Notes: a model not told the origin generated them from the sequence alone. A stretch of DNA of 64,000 nt from Cloeon dipterum (GCF_949628265.1 NC_088788.1:30242335-30306334); one strand, 5' to 3'. Positions 13,401 through 27,719 are shown, counted from the stretch's first letter. Translations and numbers: made by a program.

Positions 13401-16400
13401 GATACTTTTTACATTTTCAAAACATTTACTCTTCGGTTGTTTTGGTGGGAATGCAAGATTAAAAAAAGTCAAATTATGGTTAAGGTATGATTAAAAAAGG
13501 GCTCGGTTCAATTTCAAATGAGAAAGATAATCGCCCTTCATTTTCCTGTCAATATTTTTAAATTTAGATGGAAAAATATAAAATACTCTTAATTTTTGTT
13601 TAAAAATTTTCAGAATTTTTTATTTGTTCTTTTTAAAAATGACATATTCTTGACATTTGGAAAAAAACCGTACAAGATTTTTCAGCAATGTTGCCAATTA
13701 GACTATAAACACGTTTTAATTGAGCTTAACCGATGTCTCGAAGAACCGTCTAATTTGCTTAGATAACAGCCTAAAATAATAGTCGACTATTTCCTGGAAA
13801 CAAAACCATCTAAAATTCCCAGCCCTAATAATAATTGTTGGTGTAACCACACTTTAAAAAACTTGTCAAAATAATGAATCTTACAAAATAATTACCCCAC
13901 TTAACATTGTGCAGAGAAATTTTCTTTGCTTGCAGGGGGATGTAGTGAAGTGCTTTGAAATTCGAGCGTATGCAAACCGCCGTACTGGTGAATCATGCAG
14001 GTTGCCTAGTCAGAAACGCATTAAGGCGGCTGTGACGGCAGTCAGTCGGCCGCTCAGCCCTCCAATTTGGCGGATCAGCCGCAGCGCACGAGAGCAGCGA
14101 AGAGGAGAGGTGGCCAAATTGTTTTCCATCGACGCCGATAGATAAGGGAAAATATTGATTTCGCAGCTAGAGAGGCGGAAAAGATTTTTCGTGACTGCAG
14201 CTGCATACTTTCGAGGGGAGCGCAGGCCGCGTGTCGTGCACGTGTACATTCTCTGCTTCTTTTTGTCCAACCCCATTCGCAAATACGGCAGCGAAAATGC
14301 GTCTTATCTGACGCTTGCAGCCGAGCCGATGGTGATTATTCGTGTGATCGTTATTTCACGCAGGATTTGTTCCTCGTTTGAGAATGAAAATTTAATTCGC
14401 GCCGATTGCTTTGGGGCCACTGTTCACACTTGCCGAGATGAAAGGATATCGGATTTATTTACGCAATATTCAAAGTGCAGATGAGTGCACATCCAATTTG
14501 ATTTCCTCTCGTCTGTGCTGAGGAGTGGTGAGTCGCAGAAAACGCGGCTGCAGTGAGAATCACAAAGTTTATTCCTTGCAGTCTGTTTTCTCGTTTTTAA
14601 AGTTTATTCGCCAATCACAATTTTCTCCCATATAACTTTCAAGAGTCATCCACGGTTAATGTCAGAAACAATATTGCCTCAGCTCATTAAACGCGACAAC
14701 CTATAAATTTACTTTGAAAAAGTGCAAAAAAGTTGAGTCGTGCGAGTGACAATATTTGAATCGCAACAATAAAAGCTGAAGCCAGTCTGTGGGCGGAACT
14801 TGCCTTTCGGAGCAAAGTGCGCGACATTAACAAGCCCAAGCCGCAGCTCGACGGGGAGAAAGGGTGAGTTTTGCGCCAGCCGGGGGAGTCTTTAATTGGC
14901 CTCCTACAGAGAAGCTGCTTTGATACAAGCGTGCGCACGGAGCGCAAATTAAAATTTATACACAGTGAGCACTTTAATGATGTGTCGCGCTCGGGCCGGA
15001 TGACACTCTCAGATGCCTGGCCCAGACTAATCAAATAATGGGCCGAGCCGCTCGCCGAAAGGAGTGCCAAAAGTTATATATTGCTGGTGAGCGAGAGGGG
15101 AAACCGCTGCTATGATTGTTCAAGCCGGTTCGTTTTACAACAGTGTGGTTAATTGAACTAGAATACATCATTTCATGACCCTCGTGCATACTTCTAAATT
15201 TAGACTCTTGTTGAAAATGAAATTCCCTTTTTTCGTATTAGGTATTTCTGGAATAAGGACCGGACCATTTGTAAAATATTAAGGATGCTGAAAGGGAAAA
15301 TATATTTTAAAATCGAATATGGTCAAATATAAACGCATTCTAAAAATTCCGCTCTTAAAATTTATAATTAATGAACTGTGAACTGGCGCTTATTCTCTGC
15401 GCTAAACTGATGTTCGTATTTATTTCTTCCATTTTTTTAAGAATAGCATGAGCAGATTAATCATTACTGAACCGATTCTCTTATTGATTTCTTTGGGTTT
15501 TTTTTTAATCTGAATATATACAATAAAATGGGAAACGTTTCTAATTTCATCAATAAATTTACGTTCTATTTTTTTTTGCTATTTTTATCCCTGTCTTAGG
15601 AATAGCTTTTTTCTGAAAAAGCAAATTTTTCAACCTAATTTTCACGTTTCCTACAATATCAAATTAAAATTTGGAAGGGTATAGACTTGAGCCGAGTGTG
15701 CTGATATTAATGCTGTGTTGTGCGAGTTTTCATTCAATTAAGGTGCGTATGAATAGCACGAATTTGTCTTGTTGTGAGGAGATATTCGATTAGAGAGTTA
15801 CGCGCACGTGCCCTTTGACAGCTCGCAAACTCGATTAAAACGCGATTAATCTGGCGCAAGGGATGTTACATTTGCATGCATTCATCATTCCTTCCAACTC
15901 GCAATAACTCGATTACCCTTTCGCTCCGCGTTTTGAGCTTGCAAATTTGTTTGCTCCCTGCTCTCATACACAGCCAAGTTCTGAATATGGTGAGCGTTTA
16001 AAAACGTAGTACAACAGTAATAATAAAATTATTTAATCAAGAAAATCGAAATAATTCCAATCTAAATAATTGAGATGCACCGTATAGACGGTGGAGGGAA
16101 ATAACTTTGCAAACTTGGAAATGAAAAAAAGCACACGAGTTGCACACGCAAACAAATTATAAAAATAGAGGCTAGTGCTCGCAATCTCGTCTTGCATCAA
16201 ATAAAAAATCGTTTCACATGTGTGTAATTCGCAGTAATTGGGCTGGGTGCAAGACTGCAATGCACCAATAAATTGCACACTTCCTCGACACGTTTCTTGC
16301 TCACGAGCTTTGCATTAGGATTGACCTCAGCGTACTCGTGAGCAGTTCAATCTTCAGCCGTATTATACACACGTACGGGGAGCGAAATTGGCCCGATAAA

Positions 16401-17284
16401 ACGCTCTGTTTCCATTCATTCCCAGGAATATTGCAGCCTGGAATATCAAGTGAAACATGAATCCGCCATATCGTGATCGGAATAAAAATAAGGACATGCA
16501 GCACCAGCGGAAAATCGACAGGTTGCCGACGACGTTGACTCGCAACTTTAATTTTTTATTTACAAGCAAAAGTTGACAGAATATAAAGAGCAAAATCTTT
16601 GTTTCGATCGATAGATTTATTTTCACAGTGAGAAAATATCACAATTCCTTAGCTCAACTTTGGCTAGCTCGCACGTTTGTCCTGCAAACCTATAGTTTTA
16701 AAAGAGTCATTTTGTGGAAATTAAATCAAACCAGTATTCAACTGTCCAGGACATGTGTTGTAGGCCTAATTTTTGTATTAGTTTGAGCAGAGCTTTGTAA
16801 AATTCATTAAAACATTACCAGCATCATGGATCGTTTCACGCATCTCAAAAGTCTAAATGGGCTCAGAAGACATTTTTGTCCCATGGTGTTGTTCACGTGA
16901 GCTAATGGGTCTAAAAATAGTTGTTTTTATCAAAGCGGTCACACCCATGAATGTGATATTTCCAACCTCCGTATGTTTGAATAGAGGAGCATTCAGTTCT
17001 TGCGTTGAATAAAAGCGTGTTATACGGTCCGCTAGGAATTAAAACGGCCAGTTGCTGGTAAAAAAGGTTTTCGTCGATGTAATTCTCCGGCGCAAGCTGA
17101 ATTTGAATGAAACATTAAATGATTTGAAGTGTGAAACAAAAAATACCCAACGCTGCTGCTTAAAAATGCAGTGGACCCTACACTTTATCAGAGTTGTAGT
17201 ATTATTTGGTTTAAAAACAAACGTAAAAATTTACAATATCTTCTATGCTGGATTTGACTGAAAACACACGGACATGAAAAATTT
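4415..17284. other. Long region with no recognisable gene
   Basis: I found no multi-exon gene, RNA gene or transposon here. The DNA alternates between GC-richer blocks (for example about 5.6-6.8, 7.5-8.4, 8.8-9.2, 9.6-10.2, 11.1-11.6, 12.8-13.3 and 13.9-15.1 kb) and AT-rich blocks. A short (AT)n run lies near 5398-5414. A TATA-like element (GTATAAAAG) lies near 12067 without an attached reading frame. Open frames of up to 224 codons occur but have low-complexity or unrecognisable translations. The region could hold distal regulatory DNA or untranslated transcripts. Confidence 0.6.
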
Positions 17285-17287
17285 CTA

Positions 17288-17879
17288 AATAATATGCTGG
17301 AGCATACTTGTGCTGTTTTTCGCTGATAGATTTTTCCTAAGTGTCCATCTTCTAACGCTAACAGGGAAGAAAGCGCTAAAGATGCCTCGAAAAACTGGAA
17401 TCGTCTTCCTAAGTACTGTTTGCTGCGGCGTACAAATGGCGTTTATGTTATCTGGGTACAGTTGGGGCACTTTACAGCACTGGTCCATCCGCTGGAAGTA
17501 AAATCAGGTAAAAAGCATGAGATGGAAAAATAAAAACTTTACTCTAAATAATGCAGTTGAGCAAGCGAAACCAAACGGAGCAGGACTCAATGCCACTGGA
17601 GCTGCAATCGTCACTTCTTGCCGACGAACGCGAGAGTGGATTCTCGCTTCGATATCAGATTCTTGGAATGGCATAAATATTTGGGTGAGTAATATTTGTT
17701 GAATTATAGTTGCCTATACCAATCAGAATTTTGCTCGGCTGATCTGAAATACTGGCTAGCTCCTTTATAAAATTTGAAAATGCCTGGAATTTTGATGAAA
17801 GTTGATGCTGGACTTGAATAACTCCAATATTTACCAATCCAATATAAGCTAATGCCAGAATTAAAATTAACACCTTCAT
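17288..17879 (-). CDS. Candidate small secreted protein gene (minus strand, at least 3 short exons)
   Basis: Exon 1 (17879-17720) opens with MKVLILILALAYIGLVNIGV, a typical signal peptide. It can be spliced in frame to exon 2 (17661-17543; contains PAPFGFACS), then to exon 3 (17491-17288; contains QCCKVPQLYPDNINAIC). Introns would be 58 and 51 bp, matching the short introns of neighbouring genes; the second ends in a strong TTTTACTTCCAG acceptor. A TATA box (TATAAAA on the minus strand, 18021-18015) lies about 135 bp before the ATG. The CCxxPxL...C pattern resembles part of Plus-C odorant-binding and similar secreted insect proteins, but I cannot assign a family. The 3' end is uncertain; exon 3 may splice onward before its TAG at 17285-17287. 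The plus strand is also open with usable splice sites here, so the strand is not proven. Confidence 0.35.
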
Positions 17880-18014
17880 TTTAGCTTCATTTTTGGTAAA
17901 GCCGACTGCCAAGTACACCACGGTTTGTGCTAGTTTTACTAGACCGAATGGTTGCACACCGGATGCACAACATGTTGACGATGAACGGAAAACCCCATGG
18001 GAACCAAGGTTGCA

Positions 18015-18021
18015 TTTTATA
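18015..18021 (-). promoter_or_regulatory. TATA box for the candidate secreted-protein gene
   Basis: TATAAAA on the minus strand (TTTTATA on plus), 136-142 bp before the putative ATG at 17879. An Inr-like TTCATC lies about 38 bp downstream, a little farther than usual. Confidence 0.3.
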
Positions 18022-21000
18022 GAAGGTAATATTCTGATCTATATTATATTCTTGTTTATTTTTGCTAGGATCAATACTATAAATTACATTAAATATGAAA
18101 ATTTAAAAGCATTTGTAAATTAAATGTTTTAGCATTCGTACTATATTTTTTAATTGTCACGTTGAATTTAAAGTATAATTTCATTTAAGCCATCATACAA
18201 ATAACATATATTGCAATATCTATTTAAAAGAGTAATGCGATTTTTTTTAACTTAATTCAGTTTCACAAAAGAAATTTTTAATTTGTCATCAAAAATCCTT
18301 TAGCTCATTCAATAATGGGACTTTCAAACGTGGTTATGTGGTGGCTTGTAAATGATACACGAACTGGAAATTTCCCCGCGTCTGCTGCGGCCGCTTTTTG
18401 CGACACTCTGTCGTCTGCGCTTTGCCGCGAGACACACGCGTGCCTAAGCATTGGACTGCACAGCGAGGCGCCTCGTCATTGCAGCCAGCCGAGCCAGAAT
18501 TCCTGGAGCCGCAGCGCAATGCATTCAATCACGCGAGCGAATCATTCCGTGGCCGGTGTGTCAGTGTGCCCGTTTGCGCGCGTGGCTTTTGTGTGCGCGC
18601 CTACCGCCAGCCACCGAACTATTAGCGAACAATATGTAACGAGGAGCCAAAGAGCGCCTTAATCAACCCCTTCGCAACCACGCACAACAATGTTTGATCA
18701 CTTCCCGATGGTGGAGAGTAATGAAATGCCGCCTGCACACCCTCTCCTTACTCCCCGGTAGATTTCGATCAGCGAAATGCACGAATATTGTACATGTGCT
18801 GAATTTTACTAACTGCGCGCGGATCGCATGAGGTGCACCGTGCACGAGACCACTCGCTGGCCCGACTGGATACGAGTAGTGCGTACACGGCCAGTCGTAA
18901 AACGATGATAATAATGGGCGACGGACGTCTGGCTCCAGGTGTAGAACCCTACGTCGAGCTGCAAATATCAATAAAAGCCCGACATTTATGCAACCGGTGC
19001 GTCGCGAGCGCCAAACTGCTGCCTAGATGCAAGGCTGTGAGCTCTTGGCTAACTGTATAGTTGGTGCTTGTTTTCTCATCTCGAATGAAACAAAAAATGT
19101 GTAAAGAGAAAATCACCTTTTAATCAATTTGAGGAAATAGAAAAAAATACGGGCTTGTTTTTCAACATGGTCCAATTTTTTATATTTCAAATATCTACCC
19201 AAATAATAAGAGACATTTAGCAACCCCTACATTTTTAAATAAAAAATTGAAATCAAAGTTCAGCAATTTTTTAAAATAAAAAATAGGTTTATGACATTTT
19301 ACGATTGCCTAAAATTTCTTATATTTCGTTTTATTGGCTCGGAACTTTCAATATCTATTAATTCCCCCCCCCCCTAGCAAAAATTTAGCGAATCTCAATG
19401 TCACACAAACACCTGAGGACATTTTTATCTCTGAGCAATATCTTAATATTTATTGGCTGGCCATTTTAGAGAAAATTAAACTGAAGCCGTTCTGGTCGCT
19501 TTTGAACGTCTCAGGTGTCTAGTGGGTCGTGGGTAGTTATGCATTCGTACAGGGGGTGTGTAGGACTCCCCCGCGTATACCTAAACAGGGGCGTGAGTCA
19601 TATCAAGTCATGAAATGCACGAACGGCGCCTCCGCGACTGCACGCGACCTGGCTGCGAGTGTGACTGAATTTCAGCGCCTGATTATAAATAATAACATTT
19701 TGTCGTGCTCTGTGGGTCTGTCTGGCCGGCTCGCCCAGCAGAGGCACAATTCTCGTGTTTTATATTCGCCACTCGACGGGAAATTCTCTCGAGGAATGCC
19801 GAGGGGAAAAATTACTAGAGAGAAATAGGCATGCGTGTGTGCCCGAATTCTGGCCTTTTAGGATAATCGGTTCGTCGCACACGCCGACTAATATGGCTAA
19901 TGGTGCGCGCGCGATTCCTGCTCAAAAACGTTTTGATTTGAAATTTCAATTTATCAGTATCATGAAAATTAGTCTCAACGCGAAATATAAAATGAGATTA
20001 ATCCATTAGGGAAATTTATGCAAAAATTTAATACCGTGTCTGGCGATGAGCTTAATTTTTAAACCTTTTTCTGGATATATAATATGTATGTATCTTGCTA
20101 AATGTTGTTTTTTCGGAGGAAAAAGTTTTATAGAGAGACGAATTGATTCAAAGTTGAAGCTCTACAAATATTCTCTTGGAGACACTTTGAAATTTCAATC
20201 AAGCCGATACAACGAGGAGAGAAAAGTGAATCAGTGTGTTCACCCCTCGCCCCTTTTAAAAGAGAATTCTCCTTTCACCACTGCAGTGCACTTCTCTCCC
20301 CACGTCTTCTTTTCGCTCACCTGCCGCTTGGAAAAAGCCGAAGAAGGTGAATCACAATAATAAAGTCCCCCATTTAGGAGGAAGTGCGGTGTGCATGACT
20401 CAAGGTGTGGCTGGCTGGCCGCCCGGCCGGCTCTTTTAACCCTCATCCCTTCTTCCTGTCCGCCCGAGCGAACAAACTCCCCCACAGCCATCTCATAATT
20501 TGATCCTATTTCTTCTTTTGTGCCACGACGAGCGCCAAGGCAATAGGCGAAGAACAAGTTCAATGAGCACTCTTTCGGTTAGATAGAAAAATTGAGCATG
20601 TGCCCTCGACCCTGCGCGAGCTTTAAACATTAGCAGCAAAGGTGAAGAGCGGTGAATGGGCGACGAAAGATGTTATTCAGGAACAGCATATAATGTTTCA
20701 TAGGACGATTGTGTACCTTAAAATAGTCGCGTGCGGGGAAGGAATGTGCACAATGCGACAAAAGGTTGTTGCGTTGCACCTTTTTACATCAGCCAGGGTT
20801 GCTCTTCGACGTAAATTGTTGTGATGTTTCCACCTGATTTATAGTATTTTACCTTCTATACCTTTTTGACACTTACTTGCTTAGCAATTTTATATAAACA
20901 GCTCGAAAAAAAAAATGAATTCAATTTGATTGTAGATGATAGTTTAATGAAAGGTCCAAAATCTATACCCTCAACCTCACAGCTCAAATTAATTATTATA

Positions 21001-24000
21001 GAACAACGAGCAATATTGCAGTAGCAAAATTAAACATACCTTAGTTATTTTAATGCAGGGAAATTTTATAATCAACAAACTGATATAACAAAATTTAATA
21101 TCTCACTCAAGCAAAGCTGCTGATTAATTAAGGTTTTTTTTATAATAAATCATAATTCAAAGCAGATAGGCGGAATAAATTTGCAGCTGGCCGATTAGGG
21201 ATGCAGGAATGCGTGCTGCGATCTAATCATCATAATAATCGCTGCCAATGAGAATTACCTGAGCCGGCCCACCCCTCCCTGACGCGCTATGCTGCAATAA
21301 ATAATAGTGCACACGCATTATTTTTTATCCGATGTGATGTGCCGTGTGTAAATTTTCACGTGCGTGTGCACTCCCTGCCCTGCTGGACCTAGTCTGCGTG
21401 CATTAATGAAACATGCCTGTGCACTCGGCCGACCCCGCTATACGTAATATGCGGAGGCAGATGTTCGGAAATATCTGCAATGTGTCCCGAGATCAGAGAG
21501 GTCACGCTATTCAGCTGAGGGGGTTGCGCAACTCTGGTTTCTCGGCAAGCTTTTCAATAAAATCATAATATACATTATGCAGCTCTAACAATAAAGTAAA
21601 ATGGCAAATATCATTTATAAATTCTATCAAAGAATCTCAAGAGAAAATGCAAACAGATTTACTATCTCAGCTTTTTGCAAATTTTGTAAAACTTTAAATT
21701 TAAATGTTTTGGCATTACTTTGTTTCATTCTTCATTGTGTAAAACAAATTAGGTTTTACAGATAATTTTAAATAAATATTAGTTCCTGAATTTTCGTCAT
21801 TGTTTCCATTTTGAAAATCAAGATATGGTTAATTGGAAATTATTTTGTAAAAGGATGTCTCTTACTGTATTTTAAAGAATTACAGTTTGCAGAAAATATT
21901 TTTAAATTGTGTATCATCAAAAGATTTAATAAAATATGGTTGAGTTCGGTATATATTCCTAAAAATATTTTACCCAATGAACCATAACCCCCTACGCGAA
22001 CGGGTAATATTGGAATATTAATAGCAATTCAAACTTTAATTACATGAACACAAAATGATTTTCCTAGTGGAGGTTTCCAAATTACAAAAACTACTTTTTG
22101 GTGTCTCGCAGAAAATTTACCGTCCATAATATTAATATTGTTAGAAAATTGCAGCATCATTCCCTAATCATACAATAACGAAACTTCCCATGAAATCCAA
22201 AAATGGGAACTCACAGCAACACGGTTGACCGAGTTTTCACTTGTTTCCATAGCAAAAACATGTGCCACACCATTTATATCAAAACATATTTGCCGTCATC
22301 CGTGTCGAATTGTCTTATTCCCTTGATTGCTGAGTAAAATAAATACAAAGTGTACCATCCAACACCACACCTGCCCATCAACTCGATTGCTGAATTTCAC
22401 TGCCGTGCACACGTCGAAATTTGAAAAGGGGGACCCGGGCAGCAGCTTTCGTTTTGAAAAGGGGTATAGGCAGCAGCAGAAAAGTACAAAGTATAATGCG
22501 CGCATGAATCAGCTCATTACGCTAGGTACTGTGCTGTGCAGCTTGTCACTTTCACCTCCCCTCCGCGGCGGCAGACACGCGACCACGCACGGCCAGGTGC
22601 GGCGCTCTTTGCTTTGGGGTGGTGCGACTGCAGCTGCCTTTGTGCCGAATCTCTGATCGAATGCGCGGCACAATGCTATACACCCCCCGAGCGACGCTTT
22701 CTTTTTTTGTCTCGACGCGCCGCATATTTATCCCAGGTGCTGCTCTTCTTTTCGCCGTGCACCGCTATGGAATTTTCACTTTTGGCGCGAATTTTCACTT
22801 TCGGATTGCTTCGCTGCACCTGGAATAGACAGATCCTCTCTGCACTGCTTTGGAATCTCCTCTCATTCCTGCACTGCACAGAGCTTGATTCATTCGGTGC
22901 GAATGCGGAATTGACAGTTAACTTGGAACTAAGTTAAAGACTCCTCTATTGTTGTTCCTATAGCTTTGACTTTTCCCCTTATTTTCAATATTTTAATTTA
23001 AGGAGATGTGATTAAAAAGAAATGTACTATCCCCACTATATGGGGGAAAATAATTATCTCTGTGTTGAGAAAAATAATATTGGCTGCTTATTCATTAAAT
23101 TTAGCTTGTAAAAATTCTAAGGTGTTCAATATGGAAAAATAGTTAAAAAATCCTAAAAAGGCTAAAAAATTAGTAATCTTTTATGTTATTCAAATATTTT
23201 TTCATTAATATTCTTTGCAATTTTCCCTAGTTTATGCACAATCGTCTCAAAAAAAAATTAATAAAATAAAATTTTAGAAACTCTAAAATCTGGAATTTTC
23301 AGAAAATCTGAATTTCATCCCTCACGATTCAAGTTAATTCCTCATCCTTTATTCGGCTTTCTCTCTTGTGATGTACAGGAAAGAAAAATAAGAGAAAGTA
23401 GGTCTCAAGTGTGTTTAGCTGGTGCGGAGAGTCTCTCTCAATTAGCTGTCGCGAGCGAGGAATAAAAAGTCGTGAGTACAACCTGCCGCCAAGTGAGAGT
23501 AGCGAAGGGGCTGCAGCTGGCCCATGAATGGGAGATTTGAATGGAGGGATTTGTGCCCTTCTGAAGAAAGCGAGAGCTTATTAAAATGCCGTCTCGTCTC
23601 GTCGCCCTCGCCTTTTTGTGAATGGGTCTCTTTAGGCCTCTCCCAGAGGAGCTGCAGAAGGAGGAGGAGCGACTATTCGAGTTAGTTAATGAGGTTGCAG
23701 CTGATGTGCGGTCGCAGAAGCCACACTAGTTCCTCCAGGATCAATTACCAGACAACAGGGGCACGAGACATAACCCGAGTTCTTTCACGTCCGTGTCACC
23801 AGTGCTGGACATTCGTGGACAGGAAATCGTTTGCTGGGCTGCTGAATTTCCTTTGCTCTGAGAAGCATATTTTATCCCTGAAATTGAATATCCTCAACAG
23901 CGTATCAATGTAAAATATGCTTCCTTTAATAAGAGTAAAACAAAAATCGAAAATAGACAGCAACCATAATAAATTCGAAGATTGCTTTCAAGCATGTTAT

Positions 24001-26033
24001 ATATGCAAAAATCCTAAATAAATTTTAGATACATGCGTTATATTTTGGTAGAGTGAAATGCATTTTATGTGTAGTATGAAATGGAAAAAATTGAATTCAC
24101 CAATTGGTTTGTAGCCCAGGTAAGTATACATAGAGATCTCTAGTTCAAAAAGACTCGGAGAAGAAAAGCTGTTGGTGGCAGCAAGCATATATCAGACTAC
24201 AAAGTATAAAGAGGATGCGAGATTAAATATTTTTGAAAAGAGAGTCCTCATCACCATACAATTTCGAAGAGACGAGATTTTTCCATACACGCAGAGGCAA
24301 GTAATAACTATCTGCTGGGAAATAGAGCAGCGACAGCATGGGGTCGAGTTCCCACATGTTGGCGGTCCTTTGAAGACGGATTACTGTTTGCTGTGCAAAT
24401 GTGCGTAATCTTTTTTGCTCTCTTTATGGAAATTTCCTCAGATTTGAACATGAATACGCGAATCAAAAATGATACCTACGCCGTTATGAATATGAAAAAA
24501 AATCTGATTGAAAAATGAAACCCCCCAGTATGTGTGTAAAAGCGGTGAATTACGTCCTCCATACACATTGAACATTTTTACAGCTTTCATTTGATGGTTT
24601 TCGATGACTATTTTTTGCGTGGTGTAATTTATAAGTGCATAGGGGCACCGCCATTTATTCCGATTGCAATCGCACTAACTTCACCCCTTGGAATCTCAGT
24701 AGGATTCTCGACTTGAGTGTGCATTAATACGTAAAAACCCCTTTCACACCACAGGTATCCATCCCCTAAGAGGAAAAATACCCTCATCACTCCAACTCTA
24801 GAGAGTGACACACAATAACAGAAATCCGTTTTTCCCAAGATATCAACCCTCATAGCCATAATTTGATTCTTATCGAAATAAAATTCTGTTGCGTGGTTTT
24901 CTTTTGCACAAGAGCAAAGTGATGTTTTGTAACCATCGAGTGGGTCGTTGATGCTGAATAAAAACGCGCCGTAACTCTCGTGGAAGAGAGTTTAATAACT
25001 CCGTGGAATTTTTAATAACAAAGCCGGAGCGCGTAATTACGCAGTCATCAACGTACTACTAAAAGTTTCTTTGTAGAGGTAATTTTTAATAACTTTCTTC
25101 GCTCTCGAGAAAGATACCCAAAGGAGAGTTTCAACGAGGTGCAGATAATTAAGAGCTGGTTGTTTTTGCATCAATGGACGAATTTCATTAGAACCTCATT
25201 AATAACGGTAAAATACTGAAAGATTGAGCTTTAACGAGAACATAACGCTTATAGAAGATTTTTTTACTATAGCAAAATTTCATCGTTTAAGTTTAAGAAA
25301 TTTTGAAGGAGACAACTCCTTAATATTTAAAATTACGCTCCTCTCAAAGCAATTGATAATGGTTAATAAAATATCATAATAAGGAATAAAATTTTGGCAA
25401 ATATAAAATGCTTCTTGTTGATTGTCAGTTGAGATAAAAAATTATAGCTATGAAGATTGACATAACTGAATCAGTACTGCTCCATAATGTTAAAAGGCAT
25501 GTACCCAGCATCAATAATAAATGTCATTTTCCTCATCAGTCATTCACACTCCGTAAAAGCAATTATTTGTATGTAGTTTATTTTCCCCGCGACCAACACG
25601 CCACAATATTCTTCCCTGCCCCAGGGCGATTCGAGAGTAAAAGTTGCATTATTCCGTATCCCGCCGAGCAATTTGCAGATTTCCTCTATTCCGCCCTCAC
25701 TCTCACTGTCAGAGGCGAGACGCGTGGCGCGATATTTTCTCCCTTACACGACCGAACAAAAAGTCAGAGTCACGTGGCTTACATTTATTTATTCCTGCAC
25801 TCAAGGGGCCACTCATCAAAAAATCCCATTTCGAATGGGCGGCTGGCCGAGCGGCCACATTTTGCTAAACAACTGCTGTTGAGTCAGCTGGATACAAGCG
25901 TAATTTGAAAGTTAACTTCCTAGTGCTTGTTCGCTATTGATGTTCTTGATTCGGTCAACTCTGGCAATCATTAAAATCCTTTAAGGACTTTTTCTAGTCA
26001 TACAAAGAAAAGAGAGTAAATATTTCTTTTAGC
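18022..26033. other. Region with no recognisable gene
   Basis: GC-richer blocks (about 18.3-19.0, 19.5-19.9, 21.2-21.5, 22.3-22.9 and 23.4-23.9 kb) alternate with AT-rich blocks. There is a run of 11 C at 19364-19374. I see no coherent exon series, RNA gene or transposon ends. Confidence 0.55.
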
Positions 26034-26037
26034 CAGC

Positions 26038-26855
26038 GACGATTTTCGCGATAGGATTAAGGCTAATTGTCAATTTTTTCCGACTTTATTTGCCCATCCT
26101 GAATTTTACATATGTTGTTAGGGATGTTTCATAGTGTGTAACCTGAAATTTTGAGCAAAAAATTCGGGGGCTCTTTTTGGGAAATCGCGATTTTCGAAAA
26201 TTGAAAACTTCAGATAGTAAATCCGAAATATCAAGTTATCTTCGGTCCAGATTGGAATTTTGATAAGATTTTTTCACCTCTAGACGTAACTTTTTAAGTA
26301 GAACAAGTTTGCCGTTGGTCAAAATTTTGTAGGTCAAAGGTCAAGGTCACAAATTCGCATGACAAATGTTTGGTTAAAAATATCGCAAAATACGCCCCCT
26401 CGGATTTTTTTCATGAAAACGTAAAAAATGTAGCCCTGAATGCGTAGAATTGAATGGTGAAGAGAAATCGATGGGCACTCTCATAGATCGCGAGATATAT
26501 TGAATTTAAGGATTCGTGTCGAGCGTCCGGCACGACGACAACATAATCTGGCGATTTTACTTTCGTAATTCACGTCGCAATTTGATCTGTAGCCCCACAT
26601 GTTATGCATATGATTACCTAGAAAAATAAACGAGCTTTCCAGTGGGGGGCTTAAAATTTTTCTTGGTCTCAAACTTTTCAAGTAATAGCGGCGCGCGAAA
26701 AGAAAATATAAAATTTTCAAATATTGACATTTTTGCAAATCTCAAAACTCGGGTTCTAATCATCAGAATTGCAAAAACTACCCACCGTTGGACTCGTCTC
26801 GACCTACCCTAACCAGCTGAAAGGTTTAGGGGTGCTTTTACCCCCTACCCCTAAG
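26038..26855 (+). repeat. Left arm of the foldback element
   Basis: 818-bp inverted-repeat arm, pairing with 26902-27719. Its inner end is itself a small stem: TTAGGGG and CCCCTAA flank about 15 bp. Confidence 0.85.
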
Positions 26856-26901
26856 ATGCTACACTTTTTTTACTTTTTTTGAGGGGGTTTAAGTATATAA
26901 A

Positions 26902-27719
26902 CTTAGGGGTAGGGGGTAAAAGCACCCCTAAACCTTTCAGCTGGTTAGGGTAGGTCGAGACGAGTCCAACGGTGGGTAGTTTTTGCAATTCTGATGATTA
27001 GAACCCGAGTTTTGAGATTTGCAAAAATGTCAATATTTGAAAATTTTATATTTTCTTTTCGCGCGCCGCTATTACTTGAAAAGTTTGAGACCAAGAAAAA
27101 TTTTAAGCCCCCCACTGGAAAGCTCGTTTATTTTTCTAGGTAATCATATGCATAACATGTGGGGCTACAGATCAAATTGCGACGTGAATTACGAAAGTAA
27201 AATCGCCAGATTATGTTGTCGTCGTGCCGGACGCTCGACACGAATCCTTAAATTCAATATATCTCGCGATCTATGAGAGTGCCCATCGATTTCTCTTCAC
27301 CATTCAATTCTACGCATTCAGGGCTACATTTTTTACGTTTTCATGAAAAAAATCCGAGGGGGCGTATTTTACGATATTTTTAACCAAACATTTGTCATGC
27401 GAATTTGTGACCTTGACCTTTGACCTACAAAATTTTGACCAACGGCAAACTTGTTCTACTTAAAAAGTTACGTCTAGAGGTGAAAAAATCTTATCAAAAT
27501 TCCAATCTGGACCGAAGATAACTTGATATTTCGGATTTACTATCTGAAGTTTTCAATTTTCGAAAATCGCGATTTCCCAAAAAGAGCCCCCGAATTTTTT
27601 GCTCAAAATTTCAGGTTACACACTATGAAACATCCCTAACAACATATGTAAAATTCAGGATGGGCAAATAAAGTCGGAAAAAATTGACAATTAGCCTTAA
27701 TCCTATCGCGAAAATCGTC
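26902..27719 (-). repeat. Right arm of the foldback element
   Basis: 818-bp inverted copy of 26038-26855. The spacer between the arms (26856-26901) is T-rich followed by GAGGGGG. Confidence 0.85.

Larger units (their letters stand above)
26038..27719. mobile_element. Large foldback (palindromic) element, two 818-bp arms
   Basis: Two inverted arms, 26038-26855 and 26902-27719, are exactly equal in length and symmetric about 26878.5, with a 46-bp spacer. The arms show no indel; I noticed one substitution (C at 26386 against A at 27371). The ends read GACGATTTTCGCG and its complement. The four bases CAGC occur directly outside both ends (26034-26037 and 27720-27723), a candidate target-site duplication. 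No transposase is present; an 85-codon open frame occurs in each arm only because the arms are copies. The structure suits a non-autonomous foldback DNA transposon. A recent inverted duplication without transposition is the alternative. Confidence 0.75.

Noticed and set aside
24629..24859. 76-codon minus-strand frame with natural-looking codon use
   Set aside because: No family recognised and frames this long are common by chance here.
25450..25908. 152-codon plus-strand open frame
   Set aside because: No domain, no promoter or poly(A) context; several frames are open together.
26481..27276. Identical 85-codon frames on opposite strands
   Set aside because: They are the same sequence in the two arms of the palindrome; no sign of coding constraint.
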